Shown piece after piece: positions 9,202 through 17,079 of a DNA stretch of 64,000 bases. This DNA is from Hymenobacter psoromatis. Its GTDB lineage: Bacteria > Bacteroidota > Bacteroidia > Cytophagales > Hymenobacteraceae. A program made the translations under genes and the position numbers. The notes beneath the pieces are model-generated. The model did not search any database and had not been told where the DNA came from. It saw only the letters and a list, made by a program, of their open reading frames with translations. Location: positions 1,178,001 to 1,242,000 of the forward strand of contig NZ_JAIFAG010000001.1 of assembly GCF_020012125.1 (NCBI RefSeq), read 5' to 3'. Each line of letters starts with the position of its first letter. The first letter of the stretch is position 1.

Positions 9202-10452
9202 ATGACCATTCAAAACCTCCGCTGGCCAGGCGGGCCGCTGCGCGGCACGGCCCAGCTGCCGGCCTCCAAGAGCGAAGCCAACCGCGCCCTGCTGCTCCAG
9301 CGGCTGGCCGGCGGCGGCACGCTCACTAACCTCTCCGAAGCCCACGATACCGTGCTGATGCAGCGCCTGCTAACCCAGGCCGCCGATACCGACCAGCTCG
9401 ATGCCGAGGATGCTGGCACCGTGATGCGCTTTATGACGGCCTACCTGGCCGTGAGCGGCTGGCGCGGCACCCTCACCGGCGCGGCCCGCATGAAGCAGCG
9501 GCCCATCGGCATTCTGGTCGATGCGCTGCTCACGCTCGGGGCTGGGATGGAGTACGTTGAAAAGGAAGGCTATCCGCCGCTACGCTTCACCGGGGGGGGT
9601 AGGGTAGGGGCGGGGCCGGCCGAGCTGGTAGTACGCGGCGACATTAGCAGCCAGTATATTTCGGCGCTGCTGATGGTGGGGCCTATCCTGCCCGGCGGCC
9701 TGCGCCTGCGCCTAACCGGCGACATCGGCTCGCGGCCATATATTAGCTTGACGTTGAATCTGATGCGGCACTTCGGGGCAACGGCTACCGAGGGGCCGGG
9801 CGAGGTGATTGAGGTAGCGCCCGGCGGCTACCGCCCAGCCGACTACGCGGTGGAGAGCGACTGGTCGGCGGCCAGCTACTGGTACGCGCTGGTGGCGTTG
9901 GGAGCCCCCGGCTCGGCCATTACGCTGCCGGGGCTGCGGCAACGGTCGTGGCAGGGCGACCACGTAATTCAGCACCTGATGCGGCCGCTGGGGGTAGCCA
10001 CTGATTTTCTGACCAATGGCGGCGGCGCGCACCTCTCGCAAGTCGCGCCCGCACTATTTGACCCCGCCGCGCCGCGCCTCGATTTCACCGACTGCCCCGA
10101 CCTGGCCCAGACCGTGGCCGTGGTGGCCGCCGCCCTGGGCCGCCCACTGCGCCTGCGCGGCCTGCACAGCCTGCGCATCAAGGAAACCGACCGTATCGCG
10201 GCCCTGCAAGCCGAGCTGCGCAAGTTCGGGGCTGACATGCCGGAGATTACGCCCGGCGTGTTTGAGGTGCAGCCGGGCGCGTTTAAAGTGGAGGGCCAGG
10301 AGATTGATACGTACGAAGACCACCGCATGGCAATGGCCTTCGCGCCGCTGGCCATGCGCGGGCCGCTGGTCGTGCGCGAGCCGCAGGTGGTGCGCAAGTC
10401 CTACCCCAGCTTCTGGCGGGCGCTGGCCGCGGCGGGAATGATGGTAGAATAG
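9202..10452 (+). CDS. aroA: 3-phosphoshikimate 1-carboxyvinyltransferase (EPSP synthase)
   Basis: 416 residues; transfers enolpyruvyl from PEP to shikimate-3-phosphate. Recognisable elements: the N-terminal LPASKSEANRALLLQRLAGG with its catalytic Lys, DAGTVMRFMTAYLA, the RPIG motif (here MKQRPIGILVDAL), GDISSQYISALLM, and the C-terminal RIKETDRIAALQAELRKFG and DHRMAMAFAPLA. At about 9590 the coding sequence contains GGGTAGGGTAGGGG, coding for Gly/Arg/Val residues in a variable loop. The ATG at 9202 follows CACTTTTGCC, close to the Bacteroidota -7 box. A hairpin repeat follows the gene at 10463-10499. Confidence 0.95.
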   Translation: MTIQNLRWPGGPLRGTAQLPASKSEANRALLLQRLAGGGTLTNLSEAHDTVLMQRLLTQAADTDQLDAEDAGTVMRFMTAYLAVSGWRGTLTGAARMKQRPIGILVDALLTLGAGMEYVEKEGYPPLRFTGGGRVGAGPAELVVRGDISSQYISALLMVGPILPGGLRLRLTGDIGSRPYISLTLNLMRHFGATATEGPGEVIEVAPGGYRPADYAVESDWSAASYWYALVALGAPGSAITLPGLRQRSWQGDHVIQHLMRPLGVATDFLTNGGGAHLSQVAPALFDPAAPRLDFTDCPDLAQTVAVVAAALGRPLRLRGLHSLRIKETDRIAALQAELRKFGADMPEITPGVFEVQPGAFKVEGQEIDTYEDHRMAMAFAPLAMRGPLVVREPQVVRKSYPSFWRALAAAGMMVE

Positions 10453-10462
10453 AGTAAATATG

Positions 10463-10499
10463 CGGTTGTCATTGCTTCGCAGGCTCGCAATGACAACCG
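10463..10499. repeat. palindromic repeat, copy 1
   Basis: Perfect 13-bp arms CGGTTGTCATTGC / GCAATGACAACCG around an 11-base loop, after aroA and 28 bases before the six-hairpin glycosidase gene. A degenerate copy lies on the other side of that gene at 13248-13272. No T run follows, so it is not a standard terminator. Confidence 0.7.
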
Positions 10500-10526
10500 A
10501 TTTGTATGTAATAATTTTCTCTAAAA

Positions 10527-13238
10527 ATGAATTACGAAGTCGCCGCCCTGTTGCTCACCAGCGGCCTGCTGCTGGCCAGCTGCCAGGCTAAGCCCGATGC
10601 CGCCGAAACCGCCGGGCAAGCCGTGTGGCACTCCGACGCTTACTCGCTGTACCACGACAGCGTGGCGCAGGGCACTAACCACGCCCGCGCCCTGTCGGCC
10701 ACCGAGCTGACCTCGAACTACCGCAGCCCGGCCAACGAGACGCAGAGCCCGCTTATCACCTTCAAATTCAGCCTCAACGGCCAGGATAACGAGCTGCCGC
10801 CCGGCCAAGATAATACCTTCCTGGCCCTACCCCCCGCGCCCGGCACAACGCTCGCAACGCCGGTTATCGTGTTTGGCCAGCGCTCGGTGAATGCGCGGCC
10901 GGTGCCGGCCGCTACCTACCTGGCCCCAAACACGCAGCTGAAAATCAGGCTCGATATGCGGCCCGTACTGGCGGCGTTTCAAAAACAGGGCTTTTATACC
11001 ACATATAAAGGCGAAAAGCTTTATAAACAAGATTTTAAGGGAGTATTCGTAGCCGGCGCGCCCGCCCCGTTGAGTTGGGATTTTGACAACTTGGCCAACA
11101 AAAAAAACCTGGAACTGCATGACCCCGACGGCGATGGCATCTACGAGGTGACGCTTAACGCCCCTGCTGACGCTAAAACGACCGCCCAGTGCTGGCAGAA
11201 AACCCTCACTACCAACGACTTTCCGCAGTATACCTCCGACTACCCGCTGGCCGACGCGCTCTACAACCTGGCCCTGGAAGAGGCCCGCCGCGCCGTGGAG
11301 CCCGACAGCACCTTCCGCACAGGGAAGGAGTGGGCGGGCGTCTGGACGCGTGATGTTAGCTATTCTATCATCTTGGCCCAGGCTACGTTGCAGCCGCGGG
11401 TAGGCATGAAAAGCCTCTTGCGCAAGGTGTCGCCCGCGGGCCGCATCATTCAGGATACGGGCACGGGCGGGGCCTACCCCTGCTCCACCGACCGGGTTAT
11501 CTGGGCGGTGGCGGCCTGGGAAATTTACAAGGTGACCGGCGACGAAAGCTGGTTGCGCAAGGTGTACCCGATTATCAAAAGCTCGCTGGCCGATGATGCG
11601 CAGAATGTGTACGACCCCGCCACTGGCTTGGCGCGGGGCGAGTCGTCGTTTCTGGACTGGCGCGAGCAGACCTACCCCCGCTGGATGCAGCCAGCCGACA
11701 TCTACGAAAGTGAAAACCTGGGAACTAACGCCGTTCATTTTCAGGCCAATACCGTGCTGGCGCTGATGGCCCGGCAGCTGGGCGAAGCCGCCGTGGCCAT
11801 GCAGCATGCGCAAACGGCCGCTCGCCTAAAAGCCGCTATCAACGAGCATCTGTGGCAAGAAAAAGCGGGCTACTACGCGCAGTACCGCTACGGCCGGTTG
11901 TTTCCGGTGCGCTCGCCGCGGGCCGAGGCGCTGGGCGAGGCGCTGAGCGTGTATTTCGGCGTGGCCGAGGGGGGTAGGGCGCGCGCGGTAGTGGCCAAAA
12001 CGCCCACCGTGCCCTTCGGCATCTCGTGCATTTACCCCCAAATTCCGGGTATCCCACCCTACCACAACGACGCAGTATGGCCCTTCGTGCAGAGCTTCTG
12101 GGCACTGGCTGCCGCCGAGGTCGGCAACGAGGCTTCGCTCACGGAAAGCATTGCCGCTATCTACCGCCCGGCGGCGTTATTTTTGACTGATAAAGAGAAC
12201 TTTGTGGCCGGTAACGGTGACTTCGCGGGTACGCAGGTTAATTCCTCCAATATGCTCTGGAGCCTGTCGGGCAGCCTAGCGCTGGTGTATAAAATCTTGT
12301 TCGGAATGCACTACGAAACCGACCGGCTAGTGTTCCGGCCCTTCGTGCCACGGGCGTTTCAGGGCGCGCGCAAACTTACTAATTTCAAGTATCGGAAAGC
12401 CGTGCTGGATATTGATTTGCAAGGCTTTGGTAATGAAATCAAAACTATTACCCTCGATGGAAAGGCCCTACCCAGCGCGGCCGTGCCGGCCACGCTCACC
12501 GGCCGCCACCAGCTGCGCATTGTGCTGAGCAGCCAAGCCCCGGCCAAGGCCGCGGTCAACCGCGTCGCCAACGCCTTTTCGCCCGAAACGCCGCAAGTCA
12601 CCTTCGCCGCCGGTCAGCTGCATTGGCCGGCTGTCCAAAACGCCCAAACGTACCGCGTGCTGCGCAACGGCCAGCCCGTGAACGCCAGCGGCGCGCTCAG
12701 CTACGCCGTACCGGCCGGTGGTCCCGCCTACGCCGAGTATCAGGTTATTGCCATTGATAACCAGGGCCTGGAGTCCTTCGCCAGCGAGCCGCTGGCGGTG
12801 GCCGCACCCACTACCGAGGTGCAGCTCGAAACCGTAGCCCCGGCCGCCACCTCCGCCTACAAAGGCTTCAGCGGCAAGGGCTTCGTAGAAACAAGCACCA
12901 GCAAGAATACCGTCATCCACATTCCGGTAACGGTGACCGAGGCGGGTATTTATGTGTTGGATTTTCGCTACGCGAACGGCAACGGCCCCATCAATACCAA
13001 TAATAAGTGCGCTATCCGCACGCTGCGTAATGGCCCTGCGCTGCTCGGTACCATCGTGCTACCGCAGCGCGGCGCGGATGAGTGGGGCAACTGGGGCTTC
13101 ACCAACGCCGTGCGGGTGCATTTGCCAAAAGGTATAACAACCCTCACGCTCGCCTACGAGCCGGCCAACGCTAACATGAACGGGGCCGTGAACCAGGCCA
13201 TGCTAGATTACCTGCGAGTGCGCAAGCTGGCAAATTAA
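10527..13238 (+). CDS. six-hairpin glycosidase-like lipoprotein with C-terminal binding module
   Basis: 903 residues with a lipobox (ALLLTSGLLLASC, Cys19), so it is exported and membrane-anchored. Residues 230-620 look like an (alpha/alpha)6 barrel glycosidase: GKEWAGVWTRDVSYSIILAQ, GGAYPCSTDRVIWAVAAWEI, SSFLDWREQTYPRWMQPADI, NTVLALMARQLG, and NSSNMLWSLSGSLALVYKI. WTRD and the SFLDWREQ acid residues are plausible catalytic elements, but I cannot assign a CAZy family; it is related in general shape to amylo-glucosidase/rhamnosidase-type barrels. The last 200 residues contain a fibronectin-like segment and a CBM6/35-like beta-sandwich ending MLDYLRVRKL. It stands alone, flanked on both sides by copies of one palindromic repeat, and is well separated from the mannan locus. 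Substrate unknown. Confidence 0.8.
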   Translation: MNYEVAALLLTSGLLLASCQAKPDAAETAGQAVWHSDAYSLYHDSVAQGTNHARALSATELTSNYRSPANETQSPLITFKFSLNGQDNELPPGQDNTFLALPPAPGTTLATPVIVFGQRSVNARPVPAATYLAPNTQLKIRLDMRPVLAAFQKQGFYTTYKGEKLYKQDFKGVFVAGAPAPLSWDFDNLANKKNLELHDPDGDGIYEVTLNAPADAKTTAQCWQKTLTTNDFPQYTSDYPLADALYNLALEEARRAVEPDSTFRTGKEWAGVWTRDVSYSIILAQATLQPRVGMKSLLRKVSPAGRIIQDTGTGGAYPCSTDRVIWAVAAWEIYKVTGDESWLRKVYPIIKSSLADDAQNVYDPATGLARGESSFLDWREQTYPRWMQPADIYESENLGTNAVHFQANTVLALMARQLGEAAVAMQHAQTAARLKAAINEHLWQEKAGYYAQYRYGRLFPVRSPRAEALGEALSVYFGVAEGGRARAVVAKTPTVPFGISCIYPQIPGIPPYHNDAVWPFVQSFWALAAAEVGNEASLTESIAAIYRPAALFLTDKENFVAGNGDFAGTQVNSSNMLWSLSGSLALVYKILFGMHYETDRLVFRPFVPRAFQGARKLTNFKYRKAVLDIDLQGFGNEIKTITLDGKALPSAAVPATLTGRHQLRIVLSSQAPAKAAVNRVANAFSPETPQVTFAAGQLHWPAVQNAQTYRVLRNGQPVNASGALSYAVPAGGPAYAEYQVIAIDNQGLESFASEPLAVAAPTTEVQLETVAPAATSAYKGFSGKGFVETSTSKNTVIHIPVTVTEAGIYVLDFRYANGNGPINTNNKCAIRTLRNGPALLGTIVLPQRGADEWGNWGFTNAVRVHLPKGITTLTLAYEPANANMNGAVNQAMLDYLRVRKLAN

Positions 13239-13247
13239 TCGTCCGCC

Positions 13248-13272
13248 ATTGCTTCGCGCTGCTCGCCATGAC
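13248..13272. repeat. palindromic repeat, degenerate copy 2
   Basis: ATTGCTTCGCGCTGCTCGCC followed by ATGAC matches the 10471-10494 copy (ATTGCTTCGCAGGCTCGCAA then TGAC) nearly base for base, but its arms no longer pair perfectly. It sits directly after the six-hairpin gene. Confidence 0.6.
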
Positions 13273-13286
13273 GGGCGCTTCGTTCC

Positions 13287-13294
13287 TACTTTTG
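13287..13294 (+). promoter_or_regulatory. candidate -7 box (TAnnTTTG)
   Basis: TACTTTTG, an exact match to the Bacteroidota sigma-A -7 consensus, ends 6 bases before the ATG at 13301. No clear TTTG at -33. The transcript would be almost leaderless. Confidence 0.5.
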
Positions 13295-13300
13295 CGAACC

Positions 13301-13558
13301 ATGACGGACCCTGAATTTGACCTGCTCGATGAGCTATATTTCGTGACCCCTTTTCGGGTCTTACGCGAGAAAACCGGGCTGCCCCCCGCCGAGCTGCTGC
13401 CGCTGCTGGGCGGCCTGCTGGAGCGCGGCTTGGTGCGCTACTACTGGCCCGACCCCGACACCGAGCTGGCCTACGAGCCGACTTCCTTCGGGGCGCTGGG
13501 CCAGGATGCCAGCTACCTGGCCTCCAAGGAAGGGCTATTGCAGCACAATACCCGCTAG
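13301..13558 (+). CDS. small conserved-looking protein coupled to an ABC permease
   Basis: 85 residues (MTDPEFDLLDELYFVTPFRV), soluble, helical N-terminal half followed by LLPLLGGLLERGLVRYYWPD. The pattern of two helices followed by a beta-turn resembles a small winged-helix unit, but this is inference. Eleven upstream codons are open; I start at the ATG at 13301 because a TACTTTTG box sits just before it. The stop codon is two bases before the GTG start of the permease gene, so translation is probably coupled. No known family is recognised. Confidence 0.65.
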   Translation: MTDPEFDLLDELYFVTPFRVLREKTGLPPAELLPLLGGLLERGLVRYYWPDPDTELAYEPTSFGALGQDASYLASKEGLLQHNTR

Positions 13559-13560
13559 CC

Positions 13561-14673
13561 GTGGCCGCCGCGCCTACCCCCGCCGCCGTCGACTACGACC
13601 CCGAGGCCGTGCCCGGCGGCCTCGATTCGGCGGTGGTGGTGCCGCCCCCAACGCGCACGCCCGGCTACTACGTGCGCCAGCGCCTGTGGGCCAATCAGCC
13701 CGCCGTGGCCGGGCTGGGCTTCATTTGCCTGTGCGCGCTGGTAGCGCTGCTTGGCTATTGGGTGTTGCCCGACAACTCGCCTGATGCCAACAACGGCCTG
13801 GTGCAGCTGCAAAAGCAGCCGCCCGGCTTCGTGGCGGCCATCCGCCAGCGGCCCGACCCGAACGCCCTACCCCCCGGCAACGCCCTGGAGGTGTGGCTGC
13901 ACGGCCGCCCCCCGCAGCTCAAAGACGAGGTAGCTATCCCAAGCCCGAACCCAAAAACCAGGAGCCAGGAACCAGGGACTACTACCCGCCGCTACTGGCT
14001 GGGCACCGACAAAGCCGGGCGCGACGAGCTAAGCCGGCTGCTGCTGGGCACGCGCATCTCGCTGGGCATCGGGCTGGTGGCGGTGCTCATCTCGTTGGCG
14101 CTGGGGGTGGGGGTAGGGGCCGTGGCCGGCTACTTCGGCGGCTGGCTCGATAGTATTTTGCTGGGGTTGATGACGGTGGTGTGGAGCATTCCGGGCATTA
14201 TGCTGGTGATTGGTATTTCGCTGGCGCTGGATAGTAAGGGCGTGTGGGTCAGCTTTTTGGCGGTGGGCCTGACGATGTGGGTGGATGTGGCGCGGGTAGT
14301 GCGCGGGCAGGTGCTGGGGCTGCGCTCGGCCACGTTCATCGAGGCCGGGCGGGTGCTGGGGCTGCCCACCAGCCGACTGATTTTTGTGCACTTGCTACCC
14401 AACTTGCGCGGGCCGCTCATCGTGCTGGCTACCAGTAACTTCGCGGCCGCTATTCTGCTCGAAGCCGGCCTGAGCTTTCTGGGCCTGGGCGTGCAGCCGC
14501 CCGCCCCCAGCTGGGGCCTCATGGTGAAGGAGGGCTACGACCTGCTGGGTACCCAGGCCGGCCTGTGGCTCACGGCACTGCCGGGCCTGGCCATCAGCTT
14601 ATTAGTACTGAGCTTTAACGTGCTGGGTAACGGCCTGCGCGATGCTTTCGACCCCAAAACGCCGCTCACCTGA
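13561..14673 (+). CDS. ABC transporter permease, DppC/OppC type
   Basis: 370 residues from a GTG start. Inner membrane permease of the peptide/nickel ABC importer family. TM1 is around residues 42-62; the BPD domain carries YWLGTDKAGRDELSRLLLGT, typical of DppC, GIGLVAVLISLALGVGVGA, the EAA-like loop VLGLPTSRLIFVHLLPNLRG, and LLEAGLSFLGLGVQPPAPSW with WGLMVKEGYDLL. The segment of residues 125-140 (PNPKTRSQEPGTTTR) comes from a CCAGG-rich mini-repeat and looks like a recent insertion in a periplasmic loop. The partner DppB, ATPase and binding protein genes are not nearby, so the complete transporter must be assembled from elsewhere. Substrate unknown. Confidence 0.9.
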   Translation: MAAAPTPAAVDYDPEAVPGGLDSAVVVPPPTRTPGYYVRQRLWANQPAVAGLGFICLCALVALLGYWVLPDNSPDANNGLVQLQKQPPGFVAAIRQRPDPNALPPGNALEVWLHGRPPQLKDEVAIPSPNPKTRSQEPGTTTRRYWLGTDKAGRDELSRLLLGTRISLGIGLVAVLISLALGVGVGAVAGYFGGWLDSILLGLMTVVWSIPGIMLVIGISLALDSKGVWVSFLAVGLTMWVDVARVVRGQVLGLRSATFIEAGRVLGLPTSRLIFVHLLPNLRGPLIVLATSNFAAAILLEAGLSFLGLGVQPPAPSWGLMVKEGYDLLGTQAGLWLTALPGLAISLLVLSFNVLGNGLRDAFDPKTPLT

Positions 14674-14777
14674 AACGGTGGTACGGAAGTTGGGCAGCCG
14701 GGCGTATTATTGTAGCTACCGCTGGGTTGCCAGCCGCCCTGCCTATTTTTCCACCACTACCTAGCCTTTCTGCTTTT

Positions 14778-16028
14778 ATGCCCCAAACCGCTGAAGTCGC
14801 GGGTCTCGAAAAGCGCCTTTTTCTGAAGGAGCGCGAGCTGGGCGCGCTGTTGGAAATCACGCAGGCCATTACCCAGGACTCGGCCGAGGCTGACCTGTAT
14901 AAAATATACCAGTTCACGCTTATCGGGCAGCTGGGCGTGCGGCGGCTGGCGCTCTACGTACTGGAAGAAGGAGCGTTCCAGCTGAAGATAAACTTCAGCA
15001 CTGCCCTACCCCCCGATGCGCGCTTCACGCCGGCCGAGGTGGCGCGCTTCTGCCCCGATGGGCCGTGCCCGGTGCGGGAGCTGGGCCTGGGACCGACCGG
15101 CCAGCAGTTTGAGTTGCTGGTGCCGGTGCGGCAGCGCGAGGTGGTGCAGGCGCTGGTGTTTGTGGGCACGATGCAGGGCGACTACGCCAGCCGCGAGGCC
15201 CTCGCGTTTCTGGAAACGCTGAGCAATATCCTACTCGGAGCCGTGGCCAACCTGCGCCTCGCCCACCAGCGCGAAACCCTGCTGATGGCCGAGGCCGCTG
15301 GGCACCGCGAAATCGAGATTGCGCAACAAGTGCAGCAGCTGCTTTTTCCGCAAAAACTACCCAACAATGCGCACTACGCCCTGCACGCTACCTACCAGCC
15401 CCACACCGAAGTGGGCGGCGACTACTACGACGTGGTGGAAATTGACCAGTACCGCCTGCTGGTGTGCGTGGCCGACGTGAGCGGCAAGGGCGTGCCGGCT
15501 TCGCTGCTGATGTCCAATTTCCAGGCCGGGCTGCGCACGCTGTTGCGCCAGCAGGCCAACCTGGCCACCACCGTGCGCGAGCTGAATTATTTGCTGTTTC
15601 GCAACTCGGGCGGCGAGAAGTTCATTACCGCCTTTTTGGCCATCTACGACCGCCGCACCCAGGTGCTCGAATACGTGAACGCCGGCCATAACGACCCGCT
15701 GCTGCTGCCCGACTGCGGCCCGCCCCACCTCCTGCACGACGGCACCATCATGCTCGGCATTATGGAGGAGCTGCCCATGCTGCGGGTGGGCCTGGCCACC
15801 ATGCCGCCCCGCTCGCTGCTCTTCGCCTACACCGACGGCCTGACGGAAGTTTTCAATGCCCAACAGGAAGAGTTTGGCGAAGCCGGCGTGCTGCGTGCCC
15901 TCACCCGCAACCGCTACCTACCCCTGCCCGGCCTGCACCAAGAATTGCTGCGCTGCATCCACGAGTTTAGTACCGAAGGCGACCGCTTCGCCGACGACGT
16001 AACCATGTTGAGCCTGCGGGTGAAGTAA
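14778..16028 (+). CDS. PP2C/SpoIIE-type serine phosphatase with N-terminal sensory domain
   Basis: 416 residues started at the ATG at 14778 (MPQTAEVAGLEKRLFLKERE). Residues 1-35 are a predicted coiled coil, residues 35-180 a GAF-like sensory domain (DLYKIYQFTLIGQLGVRRLA), and residues 195-415 a SpoIIE/RsbU phosphatase: QQVQQLLFPQKLP, GGDYYDVVEID with the metal-binding aspartates, VADVSGKGVPASLLMS, NAGHNDPLLL, LLFAYTDGLTEVFN and DRFADDVTMLSLRV. Such proteins dephosphorylate anti-sigma-antagonists in partner-switching pathways. No anti-sigma or antagonist gene is adjacent. A strong hairpin follows. Confidence 0.9.
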   Translation: MPQTAEVAGLEKRLFLKERELGALLEITQAITQDSAEADLYKIYQFTLIGQLGVRRLALYVLEEGAFQLKINFSTALPPDARFTPAEVARFCPDGPCPVRELGLGPTGQQFELLVPVRQREVVQALVFVGTMQGDYASREALAFLETLSNILLGAVANLRLAHQRETLLMAEAAGHREIEIAQQVQQLLFPQKLPNNAHYALHATYQPHTEVGGDYYDVVEIDQYRLLVCVADVSGKGVPASLLMSNFQAGLRTLLRQQANLATTVRELNYLLFRNSGGEKFITAFLAIYDRRTQVLEYVNAGHNDPLLLPDCGPPHLLHDGTIMLGIMEELPMLRVGLATMPPRSLLFAYTDGLTEVFNAQQEEFGEAGVLRALTRNRYLPLPGLHQELLRCIHEFSTEGDRFADDVTMLSLRVK

Positions 16029-16068
16029 TGAATGAATAAGTGACGGCGCGCCGTGGGTAAAGCGGCTT

Positions 16069-16110
16069 GGGGGTAGGAGCGCGATTTGTAAAAATCGCGC
16101 TCCTACCCCC
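16069..16110. terminator. bidirectional terminator
   Basis: A 19-bp perfect stem (GGGGGTAGGAGCGCGATTT and its complement) with loop GTAA between the convergent phosphatase gene and lpxA. T-runs are short on both sides, so efficiency is uncertain. Both arms end in the CCTACCCC-type motif. Confidence 0.6.
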
Positions 16111-16154
16111 TGCGTAATGTCAGTGGCTGCTGGCAGGCCAAACGTCGGCGGCTC

Positions 16155-16961
16155 TTAATCCAGTCCTTCTTCCGGTAACACGCCGCGGCTGGGGCCCTTG
16201 ATGATACCACGCGCAGCAGCCCGCACAAAGGTCACCATTTGCTCGCGCTCGGTCGAGGCGGGTAGTTCGGCTTCGATGCGGTTCAGGGCTTCAAACAGGG
16301 GTAGGCCGCTGAGGTAGAGGATGCGATACAGCTCGTGTATTTCGTTGACCTGCTGCTCATTGTAGCCACGTCGGCGTAGTCCCACCGAGTTCACGCCCGC
16401 GTAGGTTAGCGGCTCGCGGGCGGCCTTCACGAAGGGCGGCACGTCTTTGCGCACCAGTGAGCCCCCCGCAATGAACGCGTGCGCTCCGATGTTGGTAAAC
16501 TGCTGAATGGCTGAGGTGCCTCCGATAATGGCCCAGTCGCCCACCTGCACGTGGCCCGCCATCTGGGTGGCGTTCGAAATCACACAGTGGTTGCCCACCA
16601 GGCAGTCGTGGGCAATGTGCACGTAGGCTTGCAGCAGGCAGTGGCTGCCCACCACAGTGCGGCCCCGGTCCACGGTGCCGCGGTTCACGGTCACGCATTC
16701 GCGCAGCACGGTATAGTCGCCCACGTGGGCCGTAGTTATCTCCCCCACAAACTTCAAATCCTGCGGAACGCCCGACACCACGGCCCCCGGAAAAATCTGG
16801 CAGTGCGCCCCGATGCGCGCGCCGTCCATTATTGTCACGTTGGGCCCAATCCAGGTGTTTTCGCCAATCTCCACGTCGCCGTAAATGGTTGTGAACGGCT
16901 CAACGATAACTCCCGGCGCGAGCCGGGCAGCGGGGTGGATATGGGCGAGGGGAGAAATCAT
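16155..16961 (-). CDS. lpxA: UDP-N-acetylglucosamine O-acyltransferase
   Basis: 268 residues from MISPLAHIHPAARL at 16961, the usual LpxA N-terminus; five upstream codons are also open. Cytoplasmic trimer that transfers a 3-hydroxyacyl chain from ACP to UDP-GlcNAc, first step of lipid A synthesis. Left-handed beta-helix hexapeptide repeats run through residues 10-190 (PGVIVEPFTTIYGDVEIGEN, IGAHCQIFPGAVVSGVPQDL), with catalytic His in YVHIAHDCLVGNHCVISN and the C-terminal helical domain VGLRRRGYNEQQVNEIHELY. It is the last gene of an lpxD - lpxC/fabZ - lpxA set. Confidence 0.96.
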   Translation of the reverse strand: MISPLAHIHPAARLAPGVIVEPFTTIYGDVEIGENTWIGPNVTIMDGARIGAHCQIFPGAVVSGVPQDLKFVGEITTAHVGDYTVLRECVTVNRGTVDRGRTVVGSHCLLQAYVHIAHDCLVGNHCVISNATQMAGHVQVGDWAIIGGTSAIQQFTNIGAHAFIAGGSLVRKDVPPFVKAAREPLTYAGVNSVGLRRRGYNEQQVNEIHELYRILYLSGLPLFEALNRIEAELPASTEREQMVTFVRAAARGIIKGPSRGVLPEEGLD

Positions 16962-16969
16962 TTCTTCAA

Positions 16970-17078
16970 TTAACAATTAACAGTTAACATTTAACAATTC
17001 TTAAAAAAACATTCAGCATTGTCCAGAAAGCAAAGCAAACAGAACAGTTATTAAATGTTGATTGATAAATGTTAAATG
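16970..17078. repeat. AT-rich tandem/inverted repeat spacer in the lpx operon
   Basis: Between lpxC-fabZ and lpxA. One side has four near-copies of a TTAACA word (16970-16999), the other side the complementary TTAAATGTT words (17049-17078); CATTTAACA (16988-16996) pairs with TGTTAAATG (17070-17078). A strong contrast to the surrounding GC-rich DNA. Confidence 0.6.
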
Positions 17079-17079
17079 A

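Noticed and set aside
10827..11813. Antisense open frame within the six-hairpin gene
   Set aside because: Shadow of a real gene; no start context and no domain.
13958..13981. CCAGG mini-repeat inside the permease gene as a separate mobile element
   Set aside because: Only three imperfect CCAGG copies; too short to call an element, though noted as an in-frame insertion.
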